NCBI RefSeq assembly: GCF_030268005.1
Contig: NZ_BRZC01000003.1
Location: forward strand, 310,001 to 374,000
Direction: 5' to 3'
DNA length: 64,000 bases
Source of the DNA: Microbacterium arabinogalactanolyticum
GTDB taxonomy: Bacteria; Actinomycetota; Actinomycetes; Actinomycetales; Microbacteriaceae
A model generated the notes under the pieces. That model did not search any database and had not been told where the DNA came from. It worked only from the letters and a program-made list of their open reading frames with translations. Of the stretch, positions 31,071 to 39,716 are shown in pieces (the stretch's first letter is position 1; the number at the start of each line of letters is the position of its first letter). The position numbers were made by a program, and so were the translations under genes.

Positions 31071-32614
31071 CCGGGTACCGGATCGGAATCGACGTCGGAG
31101 GGACCAATACCGACGCCGTCATCCTCGACGAGGACCTCGCCGTGCTGGCATCCGTCAAGCGGCCGACCACGGCCGACACCGGCGAGGGCGTCGCGGATGC
31201 CATCGACGCCGTGCTCGCAGCATCCGGAGTCGACCCCGCGCGGATCTCGCACGCGATGCTCGGCACCACGCACTGCACCAACGCGATCGTCGAACGGCGC
31301 GGACTCGGAAAGGTCGGCATCCTGCGCCTCGGCGCACCCGCGACCACCGCCGTGCCGCCGCTGGAGGGCTGGCCGGACGACCTGAGCCGCGCCGTCGGCG
31401 AGCACGTGCACCTTCTGGCCGGCGGTTTCGAGGTGGACGGTCGCACGCTGTCCGCGCTGGACGAGGACGCCGTCCGAGCGGCATGCGACAGCATGAGCGG
31501 GCAGGTCGACGCCGTCGCGGTGATCGGCGTGTTCTCGCCGGTCGACGAGAGCCAGGAGCAGCGCGTCGCCGAGATCGTCGCATCCGAACTCGGGGTCCCG
31601 GTGTCCCGATCCGCGCGGATCGGCTCGCTCGGGCTGCTCGAGCGAGAGAACGCGACCGTGCTGAACGCGGCGCTCATGCAGACCCTGAAGCAGATGGCCA
31701 CCGGCTTCGTGGCGGCACTGCGCGACCGCGGCATCCCGGCCACGCCGTACTTCGGGCAGAACGACGGCACGCTGATGCAGCTGGACTACGCGCTGGAGTT
31801 CCCGGTGCTCACGATCGGCTGCGGCCCGACCAACTCGATCCGCGGTGCGGCGCACCTGTCCGGCGCCACGGACGCCCTCGTGGTCGACATCGGCGGCACC
31901 ACCACCGACATCGGGGTGCTCGTGGACGGCTTCCCCCGCCAGTCCGCGCACGCTGTGGAGATCGGCGGCATCCGCACCAACTTCCGCATGCCGGATGTGC
32001 TCTCGGTCGGACTCGGCGGCGGCACGATCGTGCGCTCCGGCGGTGCCTCCCTCGGGCCCGACAGCGTCGGCTATCGGCTGCTGCAGGAGGGTCTGGCCTT
32101 CGGCGGCAGCACGCTCACCGCGACCGACATCGCCCTGCGGATCGGAGCGGCGCAGATCGACGGGATCGCCGCCCCGGCCGTGGACGACACCGTCACCGAA
32201 ACCGCCTGGGACGGCATCCGTGCGCTTCTCGAGGACAGCGTCGACAGGATGAAGCCGAGCGCCGCGCCGGTGCCGGTGATCCTCGTGGGCGGTGGTGGGA
32301 TCATCGCGCCCGAGACGCTGGACGGAGTCAGCGAGCTCATCCGGCCCGATCACTTCGGGGCGGCCAACGCCGTAGGAGCTGCCCTGGGCGACGTCGCAGG
32401 GCAGGTCGAGAAGATCTACCGGGTCGACGGGACCGAAGCGGGCCGCCGGGCGGCGCGCGAGGATGCGTCGCGGGATGCCGTGGAGCGGGCGCGCCTCGCG
32501 GGCGCCGCGTCGTCCACCATCGAGGTCGTCGCGGTCGAGGAGCTGCCCGCGGCCTACTCCGACGGTCAGCAGGTGCTGATCCGCGCGCGTGCCGTGGGGC
32601 GGCTCGCGGACTGA
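31067..32614 (+). CDS. Hydantoinase/oxoprolinase family protein (HyuA-like)
   Basis: 515 residues. An actin-like ATPase fold with phosphate 1 motif GIDVGGTNTDAV and second motif VVDIGGTTTDIGVL, plus LGTTHCTNAIVERRG, typical of HyuA-type ATP-dependent hydantoinases and 5-oxoprolinases. At 515 residues it is shorter than the ~690-residue HyuA of classic HyuAB pairs, consistent with the DUF917-paired subgroup. No HyuB-like gene follows. Last gene of the operon, ending at a hairpin terminator. Likely opens a cyclic amide using ATP; substrate not known. Confidence 0.82.
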   Translation: MTGYRIGIDVGGTNTDAVILDEDLAVLASVKRPTTADTGEGVADAIDAVLAASGVDPARISHAMLGTTHCTNAIVERRGLGKVGILRLGAPATTAVPPLEGWPDDLSRAVGEHVHLLAGGFEVDGRTLSALDEDAVRAACDSMSGQVDAVAVIGVFSPVDESQEQRVAEIVASELGVPVSRSARIGSLGLLERENATVLNAALMQTLKQMATGFVAALRDRGIPATPYFGQNDGTLMQLDYALEFPVLTIGCGPTNSIRGAAHLSGATDALVVDIGGTTTDIGVLVDGFPRQSAHAVEIGGIRTNFRMPDVLSVGLGGGTIVRSGGASLGPDSVGYRLLQEGLAFGGSTLTATDIALRIGAAQIDGIAAPAVDDTVTETAWDGIRALLEDSVDRMKPSAAPVPVILVGGGGIIAPETLDGVSELIRPDHFGAANAVGAALGDVAGQVEKIYRVDGTEAGRRAAREDASRDAVERARLAGAASSTIEVVAVEELPAAYSDGQQVLIRARAVGRLAD

Positions 32615-32625
32615 CGACGCGTGGC

Positions 32626-32667
32626 GCACTCGGGGGGAGGTCCCCGGCAGGATCTCCTCCCGAGTGC
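32626..32667. terminator. Hairpin terminator between convergent genes
   Basis: GCACTCGGGGGGAG (32626-32639) and CTCCTCCCGAGTGC (32654-32667) pair over 14 bp with one mismatch and a 14-nt loop. The right arm abuts the stop codon of the FUSC gene. No U-tract. Confidence 0.65.
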
Positions 32668-33705
32668 TCAGGCCTCGTCGCGCAGCTCGCCGTGGATGCG
32701 GCGCAGATCCTCCATGAGCGAACCGACCAGGATCCAATGATCGGATGCCGGTGGACGCACCACCAGCGGGGTGGTCAGCGCCGGGATCGTCGAGGTCATG
32801 GCATCCGGTTCCGGGGCGACGTCGGCCGTCTGCACGGCGAGTCGCATGTCGTGTCCTGCGCGGCGCAGCTGATCGCCGATCGCGCGCACGGCGGGGTCCT
32901 GGGCGAGGGAGTCCTCGTAGTGGTCGATGTACGCGCGCGTCATGCCGATCACCTGAGTGACCACGGGGGAGATGCGCTCGAACAGGGCGCGCAGCGCGGT
33001 CAGATCGTCGCGGTGCCTTCCCCGGCGCGGGTTCAGGGCGAGTGACTCCTCGGCCTCCTTGAGCGAGGCCTCCGCGGCATCCTTCATCGGGCGCAGCAGA
33101 CGCGCCTCGAGCATCAGCTCCTGCAGCTGCGGACCGCTGCGGTTCGCGGAGAGCGCCTCCGCGAGGCGGTCGAGGGATGCCGCGAGCTCGCGCCCCAGCA
33201 TCCCGATGTCACGCCGGGCGGGTGCGGTGAGGACCGGCGGCACGATCGCGATGTTGATCACGAAGCCGATCGCCGCGCCGATCAGGGTCTCGATGATCCG
33301 GTCGAAGGCGTAGTCCGGGTTCGAGGCGCCCAGGGCCAGCACGAGCACGGCCGAGATCGCGACCTGATTCCCCGTGCCGGTGGAGGCCCGCATCGCCCAG
33401 GCCGCCAGCATCGCGACGACGACGGCGGCCAGCACGACCCAGCTCTGCGCGCCCAGCACCACCGTCAGCAGCACCGCGATGATCACGCCGAGGATCACCC
33501 CTGCGCTGCGCTCGATCGCCTTCGACAGCGACTGGTTCACGCTCGGCTGCACGACCAGCAGGGCGGCGATCGCCGCGAACACCGGCAGCGGACCCGGCAG
33601 CACCCACCCCGCGATCAGCCAGGCCGCGATCGTGGCGGCCGCCGACTTCAGCACCTGCAGCAGCGGGGCCCGTCGAGCCGAGCGGAGCGTGGCGTGGAAG
33701 CGCAT
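32668..33705 (-). CDS. FUSC-family (aromatic acid exporter-like) membrane protein
   Basis: 345 residues from the ATG at 33705-33703. About five to six N-terminal membrane spans cover residues 20-160, with VQPSVNQSLSKAIERSAGVILG, the FUSC-family signature loop between the second and third spans. The C-terminal half is a cytoplasmic alpha-helical region rich in Arg, Glu and Ala. Such half-size proteins probably dimerise. FUSC/ArAE proteins export aromatic carboxylates or other toxicants; no substrate clue here. A longer in-frame extension (to 33792) is Gly/Lys-rich without homology. Confidence 0.82.
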   Translation of the reverse strand: MRFHATLRSARRAPLLQVLKSAAATIAAWLIAGWVLPGPLPVFAAIAALLVVQPSVNQSLSKAIERSAGVILGVIIAVLLTVVLGAQSWVVLAAVVVAMLAAWAMRASTGTGNQVAISAVLVLALGASNPDYAFDRIIETLIGAAIGFVINIAIVPPVLTAPARRDIGMLGRELAASLDRLAEALSANRSGPQLQELMLEARLLRPMKDAAEASLKEAEESLALNPRRGRHRDDLTALRALFERISPVVTQVIGMTRAYIDHYEDSLAQDPAVRAIGDQLRRAGHDMRLAVQTADVAPEPDAMTSTIPALTTPLVVRPPASDHWILVGSLMEDLRRIHGELRDEA

Positions 33706-33809
33706 GGGACAACGGTAGCCGGGTGCGGCGTCGCCCTGGGGGCCGGTGTCGCTCGGTCCTGCTTTCGCTCCCCCGCGGCCTTTCAGGCCCACCGGCTCGG
33801 GAGGCGCGG

Positions 33810-34835
33810 TCAGCCCAGACGTCGGACGGAATCGCGCACGATGAGCGGCATCGGGACTCGCTCGTGCGCGAGTTCGGCCTCGCCGACCAGCATCTCGATG
33901 CCGCGACGGGCCATCTGCTCGTAGGGGAGGCGCGCAGTCGTCAATCCCGGGCGCTGGAAGCTCGCCAGCTCCTCGTCGTCGAAGGAGATCACCGAGACGT
34001 CCTCGGCGACCTTCAGACCGCGTTCGGCCATCGCCTGGTACACGCCGAAGGCGACGTTGTCGTTTCCGGCGACGATGGCGGTGCGGTCGGGGTGCGCGTC
34101 GAGCATGCGGTGCAGCTGCTCGTATCCGATCTCCGGGCGCCAGTCGTCGACGTCGACCCGCGCGATGTCGACCCCGGCTCGGGCGAACACATCGTCCAGG
34201 CCGGCGAAGCGCTCGGCGATGGTGGCGGAACGACGCGGATCCCCGACGACCTGCGGGATGTCGCCGATGATCCCGATGCGGTGATGTCCACGCTCCACCA
34301 GGTGCTCGGCCACCGCGGCGCCTGCCGCGTACTCGTCGGGGAGGACGTTCGGATGATCGGCGCTCGACACGCCGTTGACGAGGACGGCGGGGACGCCGTG
34401 GGGGATCTTGGGTACGTCGATCATGCGCGCCGTCATCAGGCCGATGATGATTCCGTCCACCCGGCGATCGGTCATCTCCTGCACGGCGACGGTCAGGTCG
34501 TCGCTGCCGCCGGTCTCGGTGATGAGCACGGTCCGCTCGCGCGTCTTCGCGGCTTCCAGCACGCCGCGGATCATGCCCGACGCGTAGCGGGTGATCGTGA
34601 CCTGATCCGAGATGAAGCCGATGGTGCCCGTGCGGCCGAGTCGCAGGCTCTGCGCCGCGGGATTCGGTCGATAGCCGAGTTCGTCGGCGGCTGCGCGCAC
34701 GCGTGCCGCCGCCTCCGCGGAGAGGCGGGAGCCGGGGCGATCGTTGAGGATCATGCTCACGGCGGCCTTGGACATGCCCGAGCGCGCGGCGACATCGGAC
34801 AGGGTGGGGCGCCGACCGGGACGCGGCTCCGACAT
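33810..34835 (-). CDS. LacI-family repressor of the sucrose/fructan operon
   Basis: 341 residues. The HTH TLSDVAARSGMSKAAVSMIL at about 9-28 is followed by a periplasmic-binding-protein-like ligand domain (FISDQVTITRYASG, VSVISFDDEELA). ATG 34835-34833 has GGAG upstream; a longer in-frame reading up to 34988 crosses the operators and is unlikely. Divergent from the ABC/GH32/fructokinase operon. Two palindromes in the shared region (34917-34942 and 34978-34995) are the evident operators, so it should repress the operon and perhaps itself until a sugar signal appears. Confidence 0.9.
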   Translation of the reverse strand: MSEPRPGRRPTLSDVAARSGMSKAAVSMILNDRPGSRLSAEAAARVRAAADELGYRPNPAAQSLRLGRTGTIGFISDQVTITRYASGMIRGVLEAAKTRERTVLITETGGSDDLTVAVQEMTDRRVDGIIIGLMTARMIDVPKIPHGVPAVLVNGVSSADHPNVLPDEYAAGAAVAEHLVERGHHRIGIIGDIPQVVGDPRRSATIAERFAGLDDVFARAGVDIARVDVDDWRPEIGYEQLHRMLDAHPDRTAIVAGNDNVAFGVYQAMAERGLKVAEDVSVISFDDEELASFQRPGLTTARLPYEQMARRGIEMLVGEAELAHERVPMPLIVRDSVRRLG

Positions 34836-34916
34836 CGTGTCTCCGTCCTGTCGCGAACTGCGGGCTGCGACTCGCAGCTCTCCTCCCACCATAGCGATTC
34901 GAGGCGACGGGGCCGA

Positions 34917-34942
34917 GGTTTGCTGAATTAATTCAGCAAACC
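34917..34942. promoter_or_regulatory. LacI operator O1, 26-bp perfect palindrome
   Basis: Half-site GGTTTGCTGAATT (34917-34929) is followed immediately by its exact reverse complement. It lies just upstream of a possible -35 (TTGCGT, 34944-34949) of the sugar operon. The core TGCTGAATTAATTCAGCA recurs at 34978-34995. Confidence 0.8.
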
Positions 34943-34977
34943 CTTGCGTGCGCGTCGAACGCGTTGTTAGCATGCAG

Positions 34978-34995
34978 TGCTGAATCAATTCAGCA
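34978..34995. promoter_or_regulatory. LacI operator O2 at the transcription start
   Basis: TGCTGAATCAATTCAGCA, a copy of the O1 core with one central change. The centre is 57 bp from the O1 centre. A possible promoter TTGCGT (34944-34949) with TAGCAT (34968-34973), spacer 18, would put the start site within this operator. Two operators allow looping. Confidence 0.75.
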
Positions 34996-35018
34996 TCCGA
35001 TCGAAGAGGAGCGACGAA

Positions 35019-36401
35019 GTGGTTGACATCTCACGGCGGATGATGCTGGGCGCACTGGGCCTGGGCATCGTCGGCACGGCGATCTCGTGGCCGAGGCTCA
35101 CCGGCATGGACATTCCAGGGCGCGGGAGCGATGCCCTGACGGTCGCGCTGCTGGGCACGGCGCAGGATGCGGCGGCACGGCAGAGCCTTGTGGACGGCTT
35201 CCAGCGCAAGCATCCGGACATCCCGGTCCGGATCGTGGCGATCCAGGGCACGGACTGGGGTGACTATTTCGCGAAGATCCTGACCATGGTCGCGGCGGGC
35301 ACCTCCCCCGACGTCGTCACCGTCGCGACGGAGGGCGCGCAGCTGTTCGCCTCGCGGATGGCGCATCCGCTGGACGACTACGTGCGACGCGACGCGGCGG
35401 AGATGAAGGACTACTTCGACGATGTGCATCCGTCGCTCGTCGAAGCGTTCCTCTACCAGGGGAGCCTGTTCCAGCTCCCGGACAACTTCAACGCTGCCAA
35501 CGTCTACTACAGCACCAAGGCGATGGACAGGGCCGGTCTCGAACGCCCTTCGGACCACTGGACCGTGGACGACTTCTTCGGCGTCGCGCAGGCGATGAAG
35601 AAGTCCGGGCAGTCGCCGTTCCTCCCGTACTTCTGGAACAACCGGCTCTGGGGCGGCGTCGTCCCCTGGCTTTACATCAATGACACGAGCATCCTCACCG
35701 AGGAGAAGGCGGCAGGCGGCGACTGGTTCTGGAAGCAGTTCTACCCGGACGAGAAGCCGCGCGGAGGCGGCTATCTCTGGCAGAACGCGGATGCTCTCAA
35801 CGAGCGCACGATCGAGAGCTTCGAGGTGCTGCAGCGCATGGTCTCCGAAGGGCTCGCGGCCAACCCGGCACAGGGAGGCGGCAACGAGCTCGTGGCCCTG
35901 TTCTCCCGCGGATCGGTCGGCATGACCCCCGCCGGCGGATTCTGGGTCAAGGGCCTCGCCGACGCGGGCTTCGCCAACGACGACTACGACGTCTCGTTCT
36001 TCCCGAAGATGCGCAGCCAACGGCATCAGTTCGGGGCGGCCGGGTACGCGATCATGGAGACCTCGCACCGCAAGGACGAGGCCTGGGAATGGCTGAAGTA
36101 CTGCGTCTCGGTCGAAGGCATGCGCACCGCGCACCCGCAGCCCGACTCGTCGCTGACCCGTCGCTCACTGAACGACGAGCTGTACGGGGCAGGCGTGGGC
36201 CCCGCCCACTGGAAGGTGTTCTACGACACCCTCGACAAGTTCCCCACCACGGGACCGATTCCCGCCCCACCCCAGCAGGCCGCCATCGAGCAGGCCCTGA
36301 TCAAGAACGTCGTCGGCACCATCACCAACGGCCGCAGCGGAGTGCGCGCGGGCCTGGAGACGATGCAGCGCGACCTCGAGCTCGCCCTGAAGGGACGCTG
36401 A
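35019..36401 (+). CDS. Sugar ABC transporter substrate-binding protein
   Basis: 460 residues. GTG 35019 is chosen because AAGAGGA (35004-35010) lies 8 nt upstream; the alternative GTG at 34977 overlaps operator O2. The N terminus VVDISRRMMLGALGLGIVG has SRR before the hydrophobic stretch, so a Tat signal is plausible; no lipobox cysteine follows. The mature part is a family-1 solute-binding protein (LTVALLGTAQDAAARQSLVDG, later TSPDVVTVATEGAQLF). Its TGA overlaps the permease ATG (36399-36403). It probably binds sucrose or fructo-oligosaccharide. Confidence 0.88.
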   Translation: MVDISRRMMLGALGLGIVGTAISWPRLTGMDIPGRGSDALTVALLGTAQDAAARQSLVDGFQRKHPDIPVRIVAIQGTDWGDYFAKILTMVAAGTSPDVVTVATEGAQLFASRMAHPLDDYVRRDAAEMKDYFDDVHPSLVEAFLYQGSLFQLPDNFNAANVYYSTKAMDRAGLERPSDHWTVDDFFGVAQAMKKSGQSPFLPYFWNNRLWGGVVPWLYINDTSILTEEKAAGGDWFWKQFYPDEKPRGGGYLWQNADALNERTIESFEVLQRMVSEGLAANPAQGGGNELVALFSRGSVGMTPAGGFWVKGLADAGFANDDYDVSFFPKMRSQRHQFGAAGYAIMETSHRKDEAWEWLKYCVSVEGMRTAHPQPDSSLTRRSLNDELYGAGVGPAHWKVFYDTLDKFPTTGPIPAPPQQAAIEQALIKNVVGTITNGRSGVRAGLETMQRDLELALKGR

Positions 36402-37351
36402 TGTCCGTCACCACACCCGCCGCAGCCCCTGCGACCGCCGCCATCACCGCGCCGGGAGCCGCCACCGGAGCGTCCAAGCGCGGAGGCGGACGCGCGCTCA
36501 TCGCGGTCTTCCTCGCACCCACCGTGATCGGTCTCGGGCTCTTCAGCTTCATTCCGATCATCGCCTCCGTGGTGCTGGCCTTCTTCCGCTGGGACATCAT
36601 CACGGCACCCCAGTTCGTCGGTCTCGACAACTTCGTACGGGCTGCGACGAACCCCACGATCCGGGTGTCGTTCCTGAACACCATCGGCTTCGTCATCGTC
36701 GCGGTCGCACTGCAGCTCGCGGTCGCGCTGCTGCTCGCCGTGCTCGTGCAGTCGAAGATGCCGACGTGGCTGCGGGCCTTCTTCCGCTCGACGCTGTTCT
36801 TCCCGCTGATCCTCTCGGCCGCCTCGGTGTCGCTGGTGATGGCCTACCTGTTCAACCAGGAGTTCGGGCTGGTGAACCAGTTCCTCGGGCTGCTCGGCAT
36901 CGGCAAGGTGGGCTGGCTGACGACCGGGATCGGGGCGAAGGTCGTCGTGCTGCTCGTGTACGTGTGGCAGAACTTCGGCTTCACGTTCCTGCTCTTCCTC
37001 GGCGGTCTCGCTGCCGTGCCTCAGGAGGTGTACGAGGCCTCGTCCATCGACGGCGCGACGGGCTGGGCTCAGTTCAGGCAGATCACTCTGCCCCTGATCA
37101 GCCCGACGATGCTGGTCGCCACCGTCATGGCCATCATCAACGCGCTGCAGATCTTCGACCAGCCGTACGTGCTCACACGGGGCGGCCCCGGCGACGAGAC
37201 GCGCACCGCCGTGATGGTCATCTACGAGTCGGCCTTCCGGCAGCTCGACTTCGGCGGGGCATCCGCGATCGGCATCGTCCTGACGCTGCTGATCATGCTC
37301 GTCACCGGCATCCAATTCCAGCTCAGCAAGCGTTTCGTCTTCTACGGGTGA
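36401..37351 (+). CDS. Sugar ABC transporter permease (MalF/UgpA-like)
   Basis: 316 residues. A Pro/Ala/Thr-rich cytoplasmic start (1-25) precedes six spans starting with LIAVFLAPTVIGLGLFSF. The EAA loop PQEVYEASSIDGATGWAQFR is intact, followed by ITLPLISPTML. It pairs with the next permease. The start overlaps the binding-protein stop by one base. The transported sugar is inferred from the downstream GH32. Confidence 0.9.
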   Translation: MSVTTPAAAPATAAITAPGAATGASKRGGGRALIAVFLAPTVIGLGLFSFIPIIASVVLAFFRWDIITAPQFVGLDNFVRAATNPTIRVSFLNTIGFVIVAVALQLAVALLLAVLVQSKMPTWLRAFFRSTLFFPLILSAASVSLVMAYLFNQEFGLVNQFLGLLGIGKVGWLTTGIGAKVVVLLVYVWQNFGFTFLLFLGGLAAVPQEVYEASSIDGATGWAQFRQITLPLISPTMLVATVMAIINALQIFDQPYVLTRGGPGDETRTAVMVIYESAFRQLDFGGASAIGIVLTLLIMLVTGIQFQLSKRFVFYG

Positions 37352-37359
37352 GGCCAGAC

Positions 37360-38193
37360 ATGTCTACTCAAGCAGTTCTCTCGCGCGGACGCGGCTTCGC
37401 CATCGGCCGCATCGGCACCTTCGTCCTGCTGATCGCTGCGACCGGGCTGACGCTCGGCCCGGTGATCTGGACCGTCATCACGGCGCTCACTCCGTCGGAC
37501 GCGGTGACGCACACCACCTCGTTCGGGTTCGCGGCCTTCGCCGACGTCTTCGCGAAGATCCCGGTCTGGCTGTACATCTGGAACAGCGTGCTCGTCACGC
37601 TGCTCATCGCGGCCGGGCAGATGCTCAGTGCGGCGATGGCCGGCTACGTGTTCGCGCGGTACGAGTTCCGTGCGAAGAAGCTCCTGTTCGGAATGATCCT
37701 CGCGACCATGATGGTCCCGCTGCAGGTGATCATCGTGCCGGTGTTCATGCTCGTGCGCGGGATGGGGGTGGCCGACACTCTGCTCGCCCTGATCATCCCG
37801 GCGCTTCCGACCGCGTTCGGCACGTTCCTCATGCGGCAGTACTTCATGGGCCTGCCTGCCGAGCTCGGCGAGGCCGCGCAGATCGACGGCTCCGGCCCGT
37901 GGCGGACGTTCTTCCGCATCTACCTGCCTCTGGCCACGCCAGGGCTCGCGATCGTGGGGATCCTCGCGTTCAACTACCACTGGAACGAGTTCTTCCGGCC
38001 GCTGATCCTGACGATCAGCGAACAGAACTTCACGCTCCCGCTCGGTCTGGTCACCCTGCAGGGCAACCTCGGAACGGGAAGCGTGTCGACGGTGCTGGCG
38101 GGCGTCGTTATCTCGATGATCCCCGCCCTGATCGTGTTCATCTTCGGGCAGAAGCCGCTGCGTGAAGGCCTGACCGCCGGAAGCGGGAAATGA
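37360..38193 (+). CDS. Sugar ABC transporter permease (MalG/UgpE-like)
   Basis: 277 residues, six spans, with the EAA loop PAELGEAAQIDGSGPWRTFF and the preceding FGTFLMRQYFMGLP characteristic of the MalG group. It begins 8 bp after the first permease, after AGGCCAGAC. Its TGA overlaps the GH32 ATG (38190-38193). No ATPase gene is present in the operon, so a shared ATPase elsewhere (MsiK-type) is needed. Confidence 0.9.
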   Translation: MSTQAVLSRGRGFAIGRIGTFVLLIAATGLTLGPVIWTVITALTPSDAVTHTTSFGFAAFADVFAKIPVWLYIWNSVLVTLLIAAGQMLSAAMAGYVFARYEFRAKKLLFGMILATMMVPLQVIIVPVFMLVRGMGVADTLLALIIPALPTAFGTFLMRQYFMGLPAELGEAAQIDGSGPWRTFFRIYLPLATPGLAIVGILAFNYHWNEFFRPLILTISEQNFTLPLGLVTLQGNLGTGSVSTVLAGVVISMIPALIVFIFGQKPLREGLTAGSGK

Positions 38194-39716
38194 GGGACAT
38201 GCACTTCCGACCCGCACGCAACTGGATGAACGACCCGAACGGACTCGTGTTCCACGACGGTCGCTACCACCTCTACTACCAGTACAACCCGAACGGAGCG
38301 GACCACGGCTTCATGAGCTGGGGGCATGCCACCAGCGCCGACCTGGTCGACTGGGACGAGCATCCGGTCGCCATCCGACACACGGATGAGCATGAGATCT
38401 TCTCCGGCTCCGCCGTGTTCGACGAGCACGACAGCAGCGGGCTCGGCACGGAGGGCACGCCGCCTCTCGTAGCCGTGTTCACCCTCGCTGATCAGCGCGG
38501 CCGGCACCAGGCGCAGGGCATCGCGTCGAGCACGGACGGCGGCTTCACCTGGACGTCGTACGCGGGCAACCCCGTGCTCGACCGCGGATCGTCGGACTTC
38601 CGCGATCCGAAGGTGTTCCGCTATTCGGGGCCGGCCGGCGACTACTGGGTGATGGTCGCCGTCGAAGCGCAGGAGCGTCGGGTCGTGCTGTACCGCTCCG
38701 ACGACCTGAAGGCGTGGACCTACCTGTCCGATTACGGGCCGCGCGGCGCGACCGGCGGGGTGTGGGAGTGCCCTGACCTGTTCCCGCTCGCCGTGGACGG
38801 CGATCCGGACGACGTGCGCTGGGTGCTGCTGATCAGCCTCAACCCGGGCGGGATCGCCGGAGGATCCGGGACGCAGTACGTGGTCGGACGGTTCGACGGG
38901 GTGCGCTTCGTCCCAGACGAGCCGGGTCCTCCGGCTGCACCACGGGACGGGTGGGACTGCTCTCGCGCGCAGCTCGAGGCATGCGACTGGCTCGACTACG
39001 GGCGGGACTGCTACGCGGGCGTGACGTTCTCGGGCCTGGCCAGCGAGGACCGGGTCCTCATCGCCTGGATGAGCAACTGGGACTACGCGGGACAACTGCC
39101 GGTGGATGCCGAGCGCCCGCAGCGGGGTGCCATGACCCTCGCGCGCCGGCTCTCGCTCTCCCGGCGAGGAGGACGGGTCCGGCTCATCCAGGAGGCGATC
39201 GGCCCTGCCACCACCCCGCTCGATCCGGACCCGCGCGGTTCGACATGGCCGCGCGAGGTCGCGGCGGGGGCGACGCTCGCTCTGGACCTGGCACCGCAGG
39301 CGCGGCTTCGGGTGCGTCTGCATCCCGCCGGAGGAGCGGGTGCCGGTCTCGCGGCCGAGCTGCGATTCCGCGACGCGCGTGGCGTGTCGGCGGTTCTGCG
39401 ATTCGCCGATGGGGCGCTGAGTCTGGACAGGCGCCCGGGGGCGGCGGGCCTGTCCTCGGCGTTCGGAAGCGTGCAGCGCGTGCAGCTCGCGGAGCCGGGC
39501 CTCTTCGAGGCGGAGATCTGGGTCGATAACGCGGACAGCGGACGAGGGTCGGTCGAGGTGTTCGCCGATGGCGGCGCCGTCGCCCTCACCGATCTGGTCG
39601 GTACCCGGATCACGTGCGTGGAGCTGGTCGCCGTCGGTGACGCCATGCTCGTGGAGGAGTGGTCAGCCGAGATCCCCCGGACGGTGCTCGCGGAAGCAGA
39701 AGGGCATCACGCGTGA
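38190..39716 (+). CDS. GH32 beta-fructosidase (sucrose/levan hydrolase)
   Basis: 508 residues without a signal peptide, so cytoplasmic. The five-bladed propeller holds the GH32 triad: WMNDPNG with nucleophile D15, FRDP (137-140) and WECPD with acid/base E193. The C-terminal beta-sandwich spans about 350-500. ATG 38190 overlaps the permease stop; an ATG three codons later (38199) is also possible. With a fructokinase next door it should split imported sucrose or short fructans to fructose. Confidence 0.92.
   Translation: MRDMHFRPARNWMNDPNGLVFHDGRYHLYYQYNPNGADHGFMSWGHATSADLVDWDEHPVAIRHTDEHEIFSGSAVFDEHDSSGLGTEGTPPLVAVFTLADQRGRHQAQGIASSTDGGFTWTSYAGNPVLDRGSSDFRDPKVFRYSGPAGDYWVMVAVEAQERRVVLYRSDDLKAWTYLSDYGPRGATGGVWECPDLFPLAVDGDPDDVRWVLLISLNPGGIAGGSGTQYVVGRFDGVRFVPDEPGPPAAPRDGWDCSRAQLEACDWLDYGRDCYAGVTFSGLASEDRVLIAWMSNWDYAGQLPVDAERPQRGAMTLARRLSLSRRGGRVRLIQEAIGPATTPLDPDPRGSTWPREVAAGATLALDLAPQARLRVRLHPAGGAGAGLAAELRFRDARGVSAVLRFADGALSLDRRPGAAGLSSAFGSVQRVQLAEPGLFEAEIWVDNADSGRGSVEVFADGGAVALTDLVGTRITCVELVAVGDAMLVEEWSAEIPRTVLAEAEGHHA

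Noticed and set aside
34977..35018. GTG 34977 as start of the sugar-binding protein
   Set aside because: It overlaps operator O2 and has no ribosome-binding site; GTG 35019 has AAGAGGA at good spacing.
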